64,000 nt of DNA, taken from positions 147,688,984 to 147,752,983 of the forward strand of contig CAKMRJ010005523.1 in the NCBI GenBank assembly GCA_928212115.1. The letters run 5' to 3'. A program made the translations under genes and the position numbers. A model generated the notes under the pieces. It had not been told where the DNA came from. It saw nothing but the letters and a program-made list of their open reading frames with translations, and did no database searches. The stretch comes from Lactuca virosa. Lineage: Eukaryota; Streptophyta; Magnoliopsida; Asterales; Asteraceae. This document shows positions 11,027 through 22,985 of the stretch, one piece after another. Within the stretch, counting starts at the first letter, position 1, and each line of letters opens with the position of its first letter.

Positions 11027-12239
11027 CAGCCACAATGTCTGGCGCTGCCCGAGCCTCCTTGGTAGTCAGCTGAAATGTGCGGCTCTTCACCGCTAGAGCA
11101 TCTGCCTTAGCAGGGCGGCCATCAGTAATCCTCATCGTGGCGGGCGCAGGTGCCGACACTGCTCCTCCCCCCTCCTTGCAACCTCGGACAATCGGCCTTT
11201 TTTATGGCCAGTCTGGTTGCAGTGGAAACATATGAAGCCCTTCTTGGGGCAATCCCTGCTCACGTGGCCCGGCTGACCACACGTATAACACACCGGGTTC
11301 GTCCCCCGACAAGCTCCCCCATGAGATCTCGCACACTTGGCACACCGGCTACAGCCCTGCTGGCCCCTACTGGATGAATCCGAGGTCTTAGGCTTTTTAG
11401 CCTGACCTACTGCTGCCTGTGCCTGCTCAGGCTTCCGCTTGGTGCGGAAATCCAACTCCATCTCCCGTTCACGGGCCTTCTCCACCATCTTATTCAGGGT
11501 TTTTCACCCTGTGAAGCTCAAAAACTCCCGGATATTATCCCTCAGCATGGAATGATACCTCGCCCTCCGCATGTCCTCATTGGTAGCATACTGTGGGATC
11601 AAGAATGCTCGCTCCCGAAACTTGGCGGTGATCTCCACCACAGTATCGGTGGTCTGCTGGAGCTCCTGGAACTCCCTCACCATCCGTTGCACCTCAATAG
11701 CCGGTGCAAACTACAAGTCAAATCGCTGAACAAACTCGGCCCATGTCATCTCAGCCACACCGGATGCTCCCACCTGGCTGGTCACCTCTACCCACCAATC
11801 TCGGGCTCTGTCCCTCAACATACATGACGCAAAACCCACCTTCGCCGCATCAGGGCAAGAACTCGTGCGCTGGGCGTTCTCAATGTCCGCCACCCAGCGT
11901 CGACTAACAATGGGGTCCCTGACCCCGAAAAATTCTGGCGCTCCACACGCCTTGAACTCCCGAAACGAGGGACTTCGGGCCCCGATCTCGCCCGCAGCAA
12001 TCTCGGCTCTGAATGACCTGAGCCTCTCCTCCATGATCTCCATCAAACCCTCCTTAACCGTCCCAAAAGATCACTGGGGTTGCGTCAAGGATGCCCTTCA
12101 TAACCTCGACTGCAATGATCTGGCGCAACCTCTCATCAATGGGCTCGGTACCGCTGCCCGATCCGGATCCAGACCCTGATCCTGATCCTGATCCACCTGT
12201 CCCAAATCGTGTCACCACCATGCTGAACTGAAATGTCAT
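11027..12239 (-). pseudogene. Gag polyprotein, element A
   Basis: The start ATG is placed at 12239 (or 12221, MVVTRF). A Gly-Ser repeat encoded by a TGATCC-type hexamer microsatellite (about 12168-12196) follows, then the capsid-like retrotransposon gag domain (FREFKACGAPEFFGVRDP ... RDRARDWWVEVTSQ ... FVQRFDL; 12046-11711), a linker (11692-11504) and zinc knuckles CSRCAKCARSHGGAC, CYTCGQPGHVSRDC and CFHCNQTGHKKG near 11350-11210. Frame breaks near 12050, 11700, 11500 and 11200 split it into four readable blocks. It would form the particle shell and bind RNA. The C-terminal QLTTKEARAAPDIVAG leads into the candidate intron. Confidence 0.82.
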
Positions 12240-12894
12240 AAACCATAATAATCAGGACATCTATATATGGGATCTTCCCACACCGGTCCTCCTTAGAGTT
12301 GTCAGATCTAACATTGGTTCGGGTACAGGTCCTGTGCTTTCAGTCGTACGGGCCCAATACTACCTTCCACACCTACCTGTATCTTCCCCAAAGCTCTACC
12401 CGATAACTCCAATTCACCCAAAAATAAATCATATACCACAAACCACCGCATAACCCAAATCCCAGGCTGTCCTAAGATTTGCTCTACCCATATCAATCAG
12501 ACCAGTCATAACAGGTTGCCTTTATGCATGCAAATTATACAAAGAAAAGGATCAAATAGACTTTCAAATAAGAGATTCTACCCTAGGACCACAACCAGAC
12601 AAGGATCAGGAAATAAGGCCAAATCAATCATTCTAAGGCTGTAAGCTCCTAACCGTATACAATTTTAAAAGCATACACATAGCAAAATCCATACGATTAT
12701 CAAAGCTCAAATATCAGTATAACATGGCTAACACATTGGGGAACTACTTACTTGGCTCGGCCGATCACGCACATTGCACTCTCCTCTTTTCCAGTCTCAA
12801 AGTTTTTAACTTTTATTTTTGAAAACAATTTTACCATTTCCTTAGTTTGAGTCTTGACACACCCGAGAGTTTGCCCGAATCCCTCAAACCAAGG
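12240..12894 (-). other. 5' untranslated leader of element A
   Basis: About 650 nt between primer site and gag start with no coding frame. A stretch near 12320-12430 resembles 23840-23950 in element B's leader (shared words such as GTCCTGTGCTT and CACACCTAC), so the two elements probably share leader ancestry. Confidence 0.55.
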
Positions 12895-12907
12895 CTCTGA
12901 TACCAAC
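12895..12907 (-). promoter_or_regulatory. Primer binding site of element A
   Basis: The minus strand reads TTGGTATCAGAGC, the usual complement of plant initiator tRNA-Met, two bases inside the LTR end GTCGTTACA. Confidence 0.85.
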
Positions 12908-13289
12908 TTGTAACGACCCAATTTTTCAAAAGAAAATTTTCATTTTTAATTATCCAAAACACATTTCCATCATCCACAAAATCTGATTACAATTGTTTTC
13001 AAAACCCATATCAAATACAACTTTATTTCAAAATATCAGAGTGTCCCATAAAATGCTCGAGTGAGAGTGCACATCGCGCCATCAGGCCTTTCCCTTGCCC
13101 TTGGGCTCAGATGTACCTGAAAAAATCCACAAACTGTAAGCTAATGCTTAGTGAGTCCCCCAGAGCATACCCCACACACAATCCACATAACACATATCAT
13201 GTTAGCTATAAAGCTACACATATCACATAAGCCATGCCTAAAACATATAAGGAAGCCATGGAAACCCTCCAAGGTCTTACACCTAATGC

Positions 13290-13397
13290 CACGGGAACCC
13301 CCACGTGGTCTTATCTGCCATGGGAACCCCCACATGGTCTTCCTGCCTTGGGAACCCCCACAAGGTCTTCTTGTCTTGGGAACCCCCACAAGGTCTT
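13290..13397 (-). repeat. Short tandem repeats in the 5' LTR of A
   Basis: Four imperfect units of about 28-30 bp with the core GGGAACCCCCAC, one more than in the partner LTR at 3855-3936. The unit gain or loss happened after this copy inserted. Confidence 0.7.
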
Positions 13398-14132
13398 CAC
13401 TACCAAACAAGACATAATGCAAACCATACAAGCAGATATACTAGGATGCTATGGAAACCCTCCAAGATCTTATACCAAATGCCACAGGAATCCCCACGTG
13501 GTCTTCCATGCAAATGTCATACTAACATAACGCATAATCAATCAACAGTCCACACAACATAAAGTGGGCCGGCCTTGGTGCCTTAGACCCATTTGTATGG
13601 TGAGAAGACTCACCTTTGTCTGCTGAATCCGAAAGCTGCTCTTCTAACAGTCCGTAACCACCCGTGTTGAACAATAATAACATTACTCAAGGTTAGGACT
13701 GAACACAATCCAATTGAAGAGTCCAAACCCCAAGTCCTTTCACAATGGCCCAAAAGTCTTCCTTTGCTATTGGGCCCAAAGTCTATGTCTAATTATCATT
13801 AATGGGCCTCATGGCCCAATAAAGTCCAACCATAGAAACCATGGCCCAAAACAGATAAGTTGGCCTACCAATCCAAAACATGACCAGTCCCAATGACTAA
13901 TCAAGGCCCAAAAGCTTACAAGCCCAAAACAAGTCCTAGTCCATCTGTTGTGTTTACGCCTAGCGTACCACCTTGGTACACGCAACGTATTGAGTCCCTG
14001 AGCCGTACGCGCTGCGTACGCTAAGTTACGCCCAACGTACTAACATATTAAGCACTTTCTTCCATTAAGTGCTTACTACTCGATTTTCTAACGTCTAATA
14101 ATAAGATCTGAGCTCATTAAGACGTCCTAGGG

Positions 14133-14153
14133 CATAAAGTTGGCAACTTTATG
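14133..14153 (-). promoter_or_regulatory. Conserved LTR hairpin (A, 5' LTR)
   Basis: Arms CATAAAGTT / AACTTTATG with loop GGC, identical to the partner LTR. It lies about 690 nt from the LTR start on the sense strand. Confidence 0.6.
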
Positions 14154-14839
14154 CCTTTGCATGTCCCATATGTTCCCAACAACCCATTAAAACCTTTCCA
14201 AGGGTCTTAATCCATGCATGAGGTCAAAACACCCATCAAGACTTCATTTTTATGCTATGAATGGACCAAAGGACTTCAGATCTAACAATTTCAGCCTCTG
14301 GAGTTGCTCAACTCTCAAGAGGAGGTCCAAAACCAACTAAAGGGACAAAATAGAAAACCCTAGCTAGATCTAATGAATAAGATGGCAAGATCAAATCTTT
14401 ATACCTCCAGAAGCTCCTCAAGGTGAACTAAATGCAGATTCTTGAAGCCCAAAGCCACTCCAAGCTTGCTTAGCAACTCCTCCTTCTCGAATGGACACTA
14501 AAATGGCCACAAATGCACTCCTTAAGCTCAAAACACACTCTCAAATGATTCTAGGGTTTTTAGGGAAGTTTGAAGGTGAAGGAGGCTGATTAGGGTGGAG
14601 CTCAAATGAGATAAGGATGCTTATATAGGTCTCAAGTCCGGAAATTAGGGTTTGCATATTTGTCACGTACGCCCCACATACTCTTGGTACGCCCAGTGTA
14701 CATGCTGGCCCTCCGTGATCATTTATGCACGGTACGCTAAGCGTACTTATGAAGTACGCCCAACGTACTTAAGAGACTTAATATGTAATAATAAAAACTT
14801 CAAGGGGTACAATGGCAATACCTGAATTGGAGTGTTAGA

Positions 14840-14999
14840 TGCTTCAAATTAAATTTCTTAATATCCTTTCTTAATTCAAGTCTTCAAACTTTTGACAAGT
14901 ATTAATGATAATTATGCATAATTGATTTGTATAAAAAACTTTATAACTTATACCTCTTAAAATTCAAGATATGACTAATATGATTTATAATATAGTATA

Positions 15000-15051
<52 letters not shown>

Positions 15052-18000
15052 CCACTTGGTCCTTGATTTTACAAATATCTAAGTATGTTACGAAATGACT
15101 TCTAGCCCAACGGTATTAGGTGTTGTCATCCGTCCTTAAAATCGAGGGTTTAAGTCTTGTCTAAAACATGTGGATTTAGGAGTAGTTTAAGATTATGTTA
15201 GATTTGTAATTCTAAAAAATATAAATATACTCATTAATTGTCATCATACAAGGTGCATGTGATGATTTTCATCTCACTTTATGATTTATAATGATCTTAT
15301 TTTTTTTTTTTTTAGAATAATGAAAATATATGAATAAACTGTTCTAATAAGGAGCTAAAGACAAATAAAAGTTACATAGTAGTTATAATTGAAAGATGAT
15401 TATACAACCACCTATCCTAAACATATTTTGTATTTTTTTTCTTCAAATACTAATCCAAAAGAAATACATAGACACAGTATCATCAAAATGTCTTCTTTAT
15501 TCGGGTTAGTCATTCCAATGAGCAAGGTATTTACTATTTAGATGTTTCCACAAAGTCTAAAAAGTCATGGTAACTAACGCGTCAAAATCTTTTTCAAAGT
15601 ATTTAATGATGTCATATCAGACCAAGAGATGAAGCTAGAAACCATGTACATTGCACATAACAAAATATTCCATGAAACACCAATTTGACTCCATAAAAGA
15701 CATGATTGATGGATAATTAGTGAACACATGATCAAAATATTTTGTCCCTCCCATCTCCTTTGTCTTTTGGCGATGCAAGTATCCTTCCAAAAAGGGTGTT
15801 TCAGTTTTGCTTGGTGGCCAAAGAAGAAGGGCTTGAAGATCTTTCTTGAATGCAGCTTTGAGGTGCGATTGCCATTGAGAGACTCTAATTTGGGTCATTG
15901 GATTTTTAACTGACATCAAGTAAATATAATCAAACCGACCTTTTATATACTAGATTAGATGCAATTAAATTATGATAATTTGACTCATTGCATTAATCAT
16001 GATGATCTTGATAAATTCGTTATGTTGTTTCTTTTGTTTAACTAATTTTTAGTAAGCATCATGATCCAACAAAAGTCTCATACTCTAAACAAAACGTTTA
16101 CCTTAATCTTTGGATTTGATGATGGTGGGAATCATATATTCCGCAAATGATGATATTTCACTATTAAAAGATAATTTTTAATTAGTCAAAAACATTTTAC
16201 CTATACACAAGGTTTTTCAACACACTCTCCATTATTTGATAAAGTACAACAGTCTTAAAATGCGGAAAATATGATCTAATGTCCAATGAAAATTGTTTAT
16301 TCAAACCCAATCCAGTCCATGAGATGTGGCCGAATACAACATCCTTTTTAGCCCAATTCATTAAATCAAGCTTTAAATGGTTGAAGTTATGTATGTTTTT
16401 TTTTTCTTAATGAAATTAAGTGGTTAAGAATTATTCCGGGAAGTTATATATGGTTATGTTTTTTATTTAATTTAGACGAAATGACTTAATAAATTATGTT
16501 AAAAAAACCTGATTTAATATATAAGACACTCACCTTAAACCTGTTTACTCTTTTTTTTTATTTACTCCCAACTTTAAAGGCGGTATATTGTTTGAATATT
16601 ATGAAATTTATTTTTTGAAATATAAGGATAAAAATGGCTATTTAGTTTATTTACACGATTTAATTTTCTAAAAAACAGACTTTGTATATTACATTTGTTT
16701 CAGGGTGGGGGGTCCGCCCTTCCTCCTACTAATCCGGTCGTTTCCGAACCTGTATTTCTCATCCTATTAACAAAAATAAAATCAAATTAAAAAAATAGCC
16801 CCTTATTGTTTTTTTGAAATTCAAGCAAGGGGTTTGGATTAGGCCATCACCTTGATTGGGCTCTACACTAATAACCATTTCAGTTGTTTGAAAACGTTCC
16901 CTACCGGCCCAATTCACTAATTAACAAATATACAGAATATGGATTTATATATATGCGACTTATAAAGTTATAATTATTTAAATATCGTTCGAACTTTTAG
17001 TAATCTTTATAATATACTAATGACATTAATTTTTTTACACGAGATTCACTTATTATTATTTCGCAAAGGTAACTAGAAACCAAAGAAAATATTCATATGC
17101 TTGCATTTGCTTTTGAACTCATAAATCATTTACTTTGTACTCACGAAAGTTTAGTTGAACGTTAAATTTCTTTTATCAAGCATCCGTTAAAATAAATGAA
17201 TTATTTGAATTAAATATATAATGTAATGAAAATATTTGACTAATAATTACACGTCTAAAATATAATTCAAGAATGACATCACACAGTTAAATTGTAGCAT
17301 CTAAATCAGGGCCTTTTTTATATGTATCTTATTGGGTTTGGTAAATGACTGAGTCTGAGTTGGTGATTCAAACTGTTTGATATTACACTTAGAAGTCTTT
17401 GACTCGGTCATGACTTCTATGATATTCCTTTTACATTGTCAGATTCAAAGTTATGTCAAACTCAGTCAAATCTTGACACAATTAAATCCGACTCAATCAT
17501 CAACTATCAAATAACCCATTAATGTCATTCATATTAAAAATATCCAAACTTAATCAATTTCAAATCATAAATCATGAAGAATCTAAGAAGGTAAAGTTGC
17601 TTTCATTTCTTCTATATGTATATACTATTATACTTTCTTTCATTTTTTTTAATCTAAAAATATTATTAGAATTTATTTTCATCTAGTAATGTTTTAGATC
17701 ATGCTTCACAGGATTTGATTCATTGTAGATAATGATTGTCTCATTTTTGTTTATGCTAAAGGTTTTTATACATTTGATCAATGGTAAAATATATTTGTAT
17801 CATATTAAAGATTGTGTTTATTAAATGAGAAATAAAATATTTATTTTTAGGTGGAAAAGAAAGAATAAAATAATGAGCGATCCAAGAAAAAGATGCTCAC
17901 AAGGCACTTGAGAGTTTGACTGAGTCGGAATGAGAGTCAGAGTCAGACTTGGTGGCACATCCTTAATTCTTGTGTCTCCAAACATTACCATTCAAACATT

Positions 18001-18924
18001 ATCTAATCCAACTTGTTAATGCTTTTAATCACTACATGTTGATTCCTATTTGTTTGTATTAGGCAAATTAAATTAAATTACTTTATTCTTGTAAGTTTGG
18101 TGTTTGACTAAAGAAAAAACTAAATAATAATGTAATTCTTCAATTTCAATGATATTTATTTTTTAATCAATATAAATATCTAAACGACGATTTATCTTTA
18201 ACATTCAGTATTAGAGTTTTTTTAGAGGAAATTAAGTAAACTAACTATTTTTGTGTGCTTTTTAAAAAATATAACTTTTTTTTTCAAAATAACAACATTT
18301 TCCGGGATGGGCTGTTCCGAATCATATTCTGAACTATTTTTCTGGTGGACCGGCCCATATTATTGTTTCCGGAATACCCATTACGGAGTTTCCATACATG
18401 TTCGGAATCGGAATTTTGAATTTCATAATCCGGAATATATTTTGAAAACATTCGGATCCTCGACTTCATTCTGGATCTTGCTTTGACATTCCGACACAAT
18501 TTCGACACGCGATTCCGATTCCGATCTCCGAAACGCAACTCCGACACGGAAGACGACCACAACGACCCGATTATTTTACGGGTACGTTCTTCAGTCCAAA
18601 AACCTAGTTTGCTTGTTTGTGTAACATGCTTATTCACCGAGAACTACTGTTCCAGAATTTGTAGAACACCTCTGGAATAAACTGAAAACGTTCTGAAGTT
18701 TTTAATTAAAGTTGTCATTGTAGTAGAACCAACCTAAAATTAATTTAAATGTTTAGGTATTGTTAGTTTACATCAAAATGTAGTGTTTCAGAACATATAC
18801 TTTCATTCTGGAACCATCCGGAACATGAAGAACTGCTTCAGAACAAAACAAACTGGTTCGAAATATTGGTTTGGAATGTTGCTAAGTTTTCGTTATAACA
18901 AATTTTTTATTTGTGCAACATGAC
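14840..18924. other. AT-rich stretch without recognised gene
   Basis: Low-complexity, AT-rich DNA with many T runs and no long ORF. A 94-codon minus-strand ORF at 15635-15919 shows no domain I recognise. From about 18290 to 18900 the sequence becomes rich in TTCCGG/TTCCGA words. It may hold upstream exons or the promoter of the Ulp1-like gene that starts at or before 18925, but I cannot place them. Confidence 0.5.
15002..15050. repeat. (AT)n microsatellite
   Basis: Uninterrupted AT dinucleotide run of about 49 bp. Confidence 0.95.
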
Positions 18925-19020
18925 ATGGTTTTTGATGCATCCATTACACTATCTTGTAAACCCAAAATCGACGTGAAAATTCTTCCGACATGGAAAGACA
19001 GACTGGCATGCGTGACTATG
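18925..19020 (+). pseudogene. Ulp1-like gene, exon part left of the element B insertion
   Basis: An open frame with a possible Met at 18925 (MVFDAS...) reads PKIDVKILPTWKDRLACVTM up to the B insertion point. Removing element B and one CTATG copy joins it without a frame change to FRNSCFCMWLDIPNVDGDHL at 27954. This shows the two pieces are halves of one exon. The true first exon or start may lie further left, where I cannot resolve it. Confidence 0.75.
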
Positions 19021-21628
19021 TGATTACAAACTGACTATGTTTTAATATTTTACATAACTACCCAGGATATTGTAATTTTATACAGACATAAACCAAAGTA
19101 CAAAAGTAATAGTAAAAACTATTCTACATCTTCCGACAGTATATAACTATACTGGTTACTTATCTCCTGCAATTGTTAAACATTGAGAGGGTAAGCGGTG
19201 ATGCTTAGTGAGTTCAATAATAGATACAATATAACGTTATGCCATATATATACATTAATATGGCGGAAGCAAAGAGGAACAACAAAGACATATGTGAATC
19301 ATGTGATAAGCTTTCCAAGTCAATCAATGACTTGATTCGAAGATATACAATTAATGAGACATAACAATTTCGGTACTTGATATACATCGATAACGCTTTG
19401 GCCCAAATGGCACAGAAGACATACAATTTCTGATTAAACATTTTGGTAGACTTCAGGTTTTCACACCCTGTCTAACCTTCTGCGAATGCCATAGAATAAA
19501 AGTCATTCTCTTACGAGACATGCTCTACATGGCCAGATGCTACATACCTTTAGCCCTATCTAACCTTCTGCCAATGCCATAGAATAGAAGTCATTCTCTT
19601 GCGAGACATGCTCTACATGGCCAGAGGCTACATACCTGTACCACAGTTAATCTAAGTCCTTTCACTGATCACATGGTCAAAGGTATAACTTTGCTACCAT
19701 AATAGCATGGAATAACAACACGAGAAAATAACACGGAAACGCACATAGCACATATAACACATAACATACAATTGTTCATATATATTGAACTCACCGTGAA
19801 TTAATCGAGGGTTAAAATAGTAATTTGTGCAACACTTCGTTATAATAAATAGCTTTCATTGCTGAAAACTGGGAGCTTTATTGAGAACCGGGCCTTACTC
19901 GGGCAGAGTTTTGACTTGAAAAATATAATTTTCTCAGGAACTTCGGAGCGTCGGGACTTGCTTCGGGTTTCGGGATTGATACCGGGACTTCAGGGGTTAA
20001 TAGGGTAAATTTAGAGAGTGTATAGGGGGTAAAATGGGTGAATAATGTAACATAATCCGGCAGCCTTCGCATTCTATTTATAGGGGACCGAGGCTCGCAT
20101 TACGCTGGGCGTAAGTCCTCGGTACGCTGGGCGTACTCCGAGGCGGCTCAGTACGCGGGGTGTACCCCTCGTACGCTGGGCGTACCAGCGAAGAGTCATC
20201 AACTTGGAACCCGAGCTTCGGACGTGTCAAGCGGGTGCGATTCGTGTCATTTGAGTGAAGAGAGGGGCGACGTGGCTGGTTCGAGACCCTCCATGCGAAC
20301 ACTGGGCGTACGCTTCTACGCGGGGGCGTACACCCCTTCGGATAAGGCTTTGAATTTTCATTTATTTTTATTCAAAAACTTCAAAAATTCATATCTTTTG
20401 CGTACGAGCTCCGTTTTTGACGTTCTTTATATGCACGCGTAGGCGAGAATATACTCTACAACTTTCGTTTAGACTCCATCGGCTAATTTTGACTTCATTA
20501 TTATTATTATATTTTTAACGGGCCGTGACAGGAAAAGTCCGTTAAAAATTCATAACTTCTTCATCCGACGTCCGTTTTCATCAGTCTTTTTACCGTTGTA
20601 CTACTATTGACGAGACCTTCGATTGTCGTTTAGGTTGTGTCGGCTAAATATCGCTCGATCTTTATTTTAAGTTTTTAGCTGTCTACCGCTATTCTGAAAC
20701 TTAGAAAAATCATAACTTCCTCATACGAAGTCAGATTTAAATGTTCTTTATATGAAAGTTTATTATCTTTACGAGTACTACAACTTTCATTTTTATTTTC
20801 ATTCAAAAACTTCAAAAATTCATATCTTTTGCGTACGAGCTTCGTTTTTGACGTTCTTTATATGCACGGGTAGGCGAGAATATACTCTACAATTTTCGTT
20901 TAGACTCCATCGGCTAATTTTGATTTCATTATTATTATTATATTTTTAACGGGCCGGGACAGGAAAAGTCCATTAAAAATTCATAACTTCTTCATCCGAC
21001 GTCCGTTTTCGTCAGTCTTTTTTACCGTTGTACTACTATTGACGAGTCCTTCGATTCTCGTTTAGGTTGTGTCGGCTAAATATCGCTCGATTTTTATTTT
21101 ATGTTTTTAGTTGTCTACCGCTATTCTGAAATTTAGAAATATCATAACTTTCTCATACGAAGTCAGATTCAAATGTTCTTTATATGAAAGTTTATTATAT
21201 TTACGAGTACTACAACTTTCATTTAGATTACTAAGGCTAAAAAGTAGTGTATTAAAAAAAACTCACTTTTTACGTCATTCGGCGCGTGCCGGTTTTGTCG
21301 CGGATCTTCGATTGATCATAACTTCTTCGTTATAATTCGGATTTCGATGATGTTTTCGCCTAAATGTTTGTAACGAGATTCTTTACAACTTTCAATAATA
21401 AAATTTTACTTATTTCAAATTTTATATTTTCGTTAAATTTCACTATTTGCCTTTTGATTGGAATCTCATAAGACTTCCAATACTTTCTGAGTGATCCTAA
21501 ACATAGTTTTACTTCATTTCTTAGTAAAAACTATCCGTTAGAACTCAACACTCAATTTCACATAATATTTCGTAATATTATTCATTTTTATAATTTACAA
21601 TACACAATAACTGAACGTGTATGTTACA
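19021..21628 (-). repeat. 3' LTR of element B
   Basis: On the sense strand it starts TGTAACATACACG at 21628 and ends TTTGTAATCA at 19021. Compared with the right LTR it lacks about 100 bp close to its U5 end but gained a tandem duplication (20371-21226). Palindromes of the TACGC..GCGTA type lie at 20094-20175 and near 20318. The sense-strand TATA is CTATTTATAGG near 20070-20085. Confidence 0.85.
20371..21226 (-). repeat. Tandem duplication (~430 bp unit) inside B's left LTR
   Basis: Unit 1 (20371-20801) and unit 2 (20802-21226) are nearly identical from TTCAAAAACTTC through the region ending in TACAACTTTCATTT. The right LTR has one unit (from about 27122). The duplication is therefore specific to the left LTR. 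Confidence 0.85.
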
Positions 21629-21642
21629 AATACCTCCTCCTT

Positions 21643-22363
21643 TTGAGGATTTCGTCCCCAAAATTACATCGATTAGAATAAATGGGGATATTTCGCTCTT
21701 ATCTCATTCTTATTCTCCCAAGTATAATTTAGGTCTTGATGGTGCTTCCACTTGACAAGCACCAACTCCACTTCTTTATTACGTAAATTAGTCGTTCTTT
21801 CGTTTACGATATTTTCAGTTTTTTTTCTACATATCTTAACTTATTATCCAATTTCTCTTAGGATAACGGAATCGTTTCATCATATACGCTCAAGCATTTG
21901 CACAGATAACTCACATGAAATACACCATGAATACCTGCTAAATCTTCAGGCAATTCCAAGCGGTATGCTTGTTTACCAATCATCTGGATGATTTTGAAAG
22001 GACCAACAAATCTAGGACTTAGTTTTTCTTTCTTTATCATATTTCATAATACCTTTCCACGGGGTTACCTTCAGTATCACCCACTTGGAATTCTATGGAT
22101 CGTCTCCTCCATCTGACCATCTGTCTGGGGATGATAAGCTGTGCTGAGAGCAACTCGAGATCCCAATTCACGTTGCATACTCGCCCAAAAGTGAGAAGTG
22201 AAGTGAGTATCACGATCAGAAATAATCTTTAGTGGCACACCATGTCTCGCAATGATTTCATCTAAGTATACTTGTGCGTATTTCTCTATCGGAGCCGTTT
22301 CACGCATGGCAAGAAAATGTGTACTCTTAGTTAGCTGGTCGACAATTACCCAAATGCTATCAT
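21643..22363 (-). pseudogene. Integrase core and C-terminus remnant, element B
   Basis: The frame resumes at the deletion junction near 22363 with the segment around IWVIVDQLTKSTHFLAM, then EIIARHGVPLKIISDRDTHF (second Asp) and AYHPQTDGQMEETIHRI (the Glu is present although the neighbouring Ser and Arg are changed). A break follows near 22060-22080, and then the C-terminal module LSPRFVGPFKIIQMIGKQAY and PEDLAGIHGVFHVSYLCKC. The zinc-binding N-terminus and first catalytic Asp region are missing. Integration activity is not possible from this copy. Confidence 0.8.
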
Positions 22364-22985
22364 TCTATATAACAGTCTTTGGCAATTAGAGTAGCACCAG
22401 GCATAAGGTCAATTCGGAATTCTACTTGCCTATCCGGAGGTATTCCAGGCAAATCATCGGGGAAAACATCAGAATATTCGTTAACAACGGGAACATCATT
22501 TACAATTTTCTTCTCCTTTTTCGAGGTATCAACTGTATAGGGTAGATAGATAGAACATCCCTTCGATATAAACTTACGAGCTTTTAAGAAAGAGATTATT
22601 TTTAAGCTTTTAGGTCTTTGTTCACCGTAGATATAAAGAGGATTCTTCCTTTCAATAGGAATGCGTACCATCTTTTCATAACACAAGAGTTCTGCATGGT
22701 TCTTTGACAACCAATCCATGCCAAGAATAATATCAAAGTTGGGCAAGAAGATAGGAACCAGGTTAGCAAGAAGATTATAACTTTCAATTCCTATGACACT
22801 ATCTCTATAGACTTTATCAGCAAGTAATGTATACTTCCTATGGTATCTATATGAAATGATTTGACAAATGCGTAATAAGCAATTTGAAAAGAATGTGCGA
22901 ATCTATAAGGCACGGAAGAATCTGAGGCATCACAATCAAATAAGATGTGAGCAGATCTAGAGTTTACGAGAAAATTACTAGTCAT
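22360..22985 (-). pseudogene. Protease and RT-leader remnant, element B
   Basis: The segment reads SNFLVNSRSAHILFDCDASD, where the usual DSG protease triplet has become DCD. After a break near 22790 it continues as FDIILGMDWLSKNHAELLCY and ends in LPGIPPDRQVEFRIDLMPGA, the stretch that normally leads into RT. The RT palm is absent: after about ten more residues the sequence joins integrase. Confidence 0.8.

Larger units (their letters stand above)
3689..14839 (-). mobile_element. Ty3/gypsy chromovirus-like element A, nested and degenerate
   Basis: A minus-strand element with two LTRs (3689-5347 and 12909-14839), a primer binding site next to the right LTR and a polypurine tract next to the left one. 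In transcription order it encodes gag with zinc knuckles, protease, RT, RNase H, integrase and a C-terminal chromodomain-like region, matching the chromovirus order (Tekay-like by motif appearance). Pol is split by a solo LTR at 7603-9862, and the 3' LTR is cut by copia H. Gag and pol hold several stops and frameshifts, so the copy is not autonomous. The two LTRs still look very similar where both are present. Confidence 0.88.
12909..14839 (-). repeat. 5' LTR of element A
   Basis: About 1.93 kb, the complete partner of 3689-5347. Its inner end (TGTAACGACCC on +) adjoins the primer site. Its outer end reads GGAGTGTTAGA instead of GGAGTGTTACA, so one terminal base appears mutated. TATA on the sense strand lies near 14630. 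The LTR contains two palindrome clusters (14663-14766 and 13955-14041), a hairpin and tandem repeats. Small ORFs inside it are artefacts of the repeats. Confidence 0.87.

Noticed and set aside
15635..15919. 94-codon minus-strand ORF in the AT-rich stretch
   Set aside because: No recognised motif, no start context, splice pattern or neighbour to support a gene. Left as unassigned.
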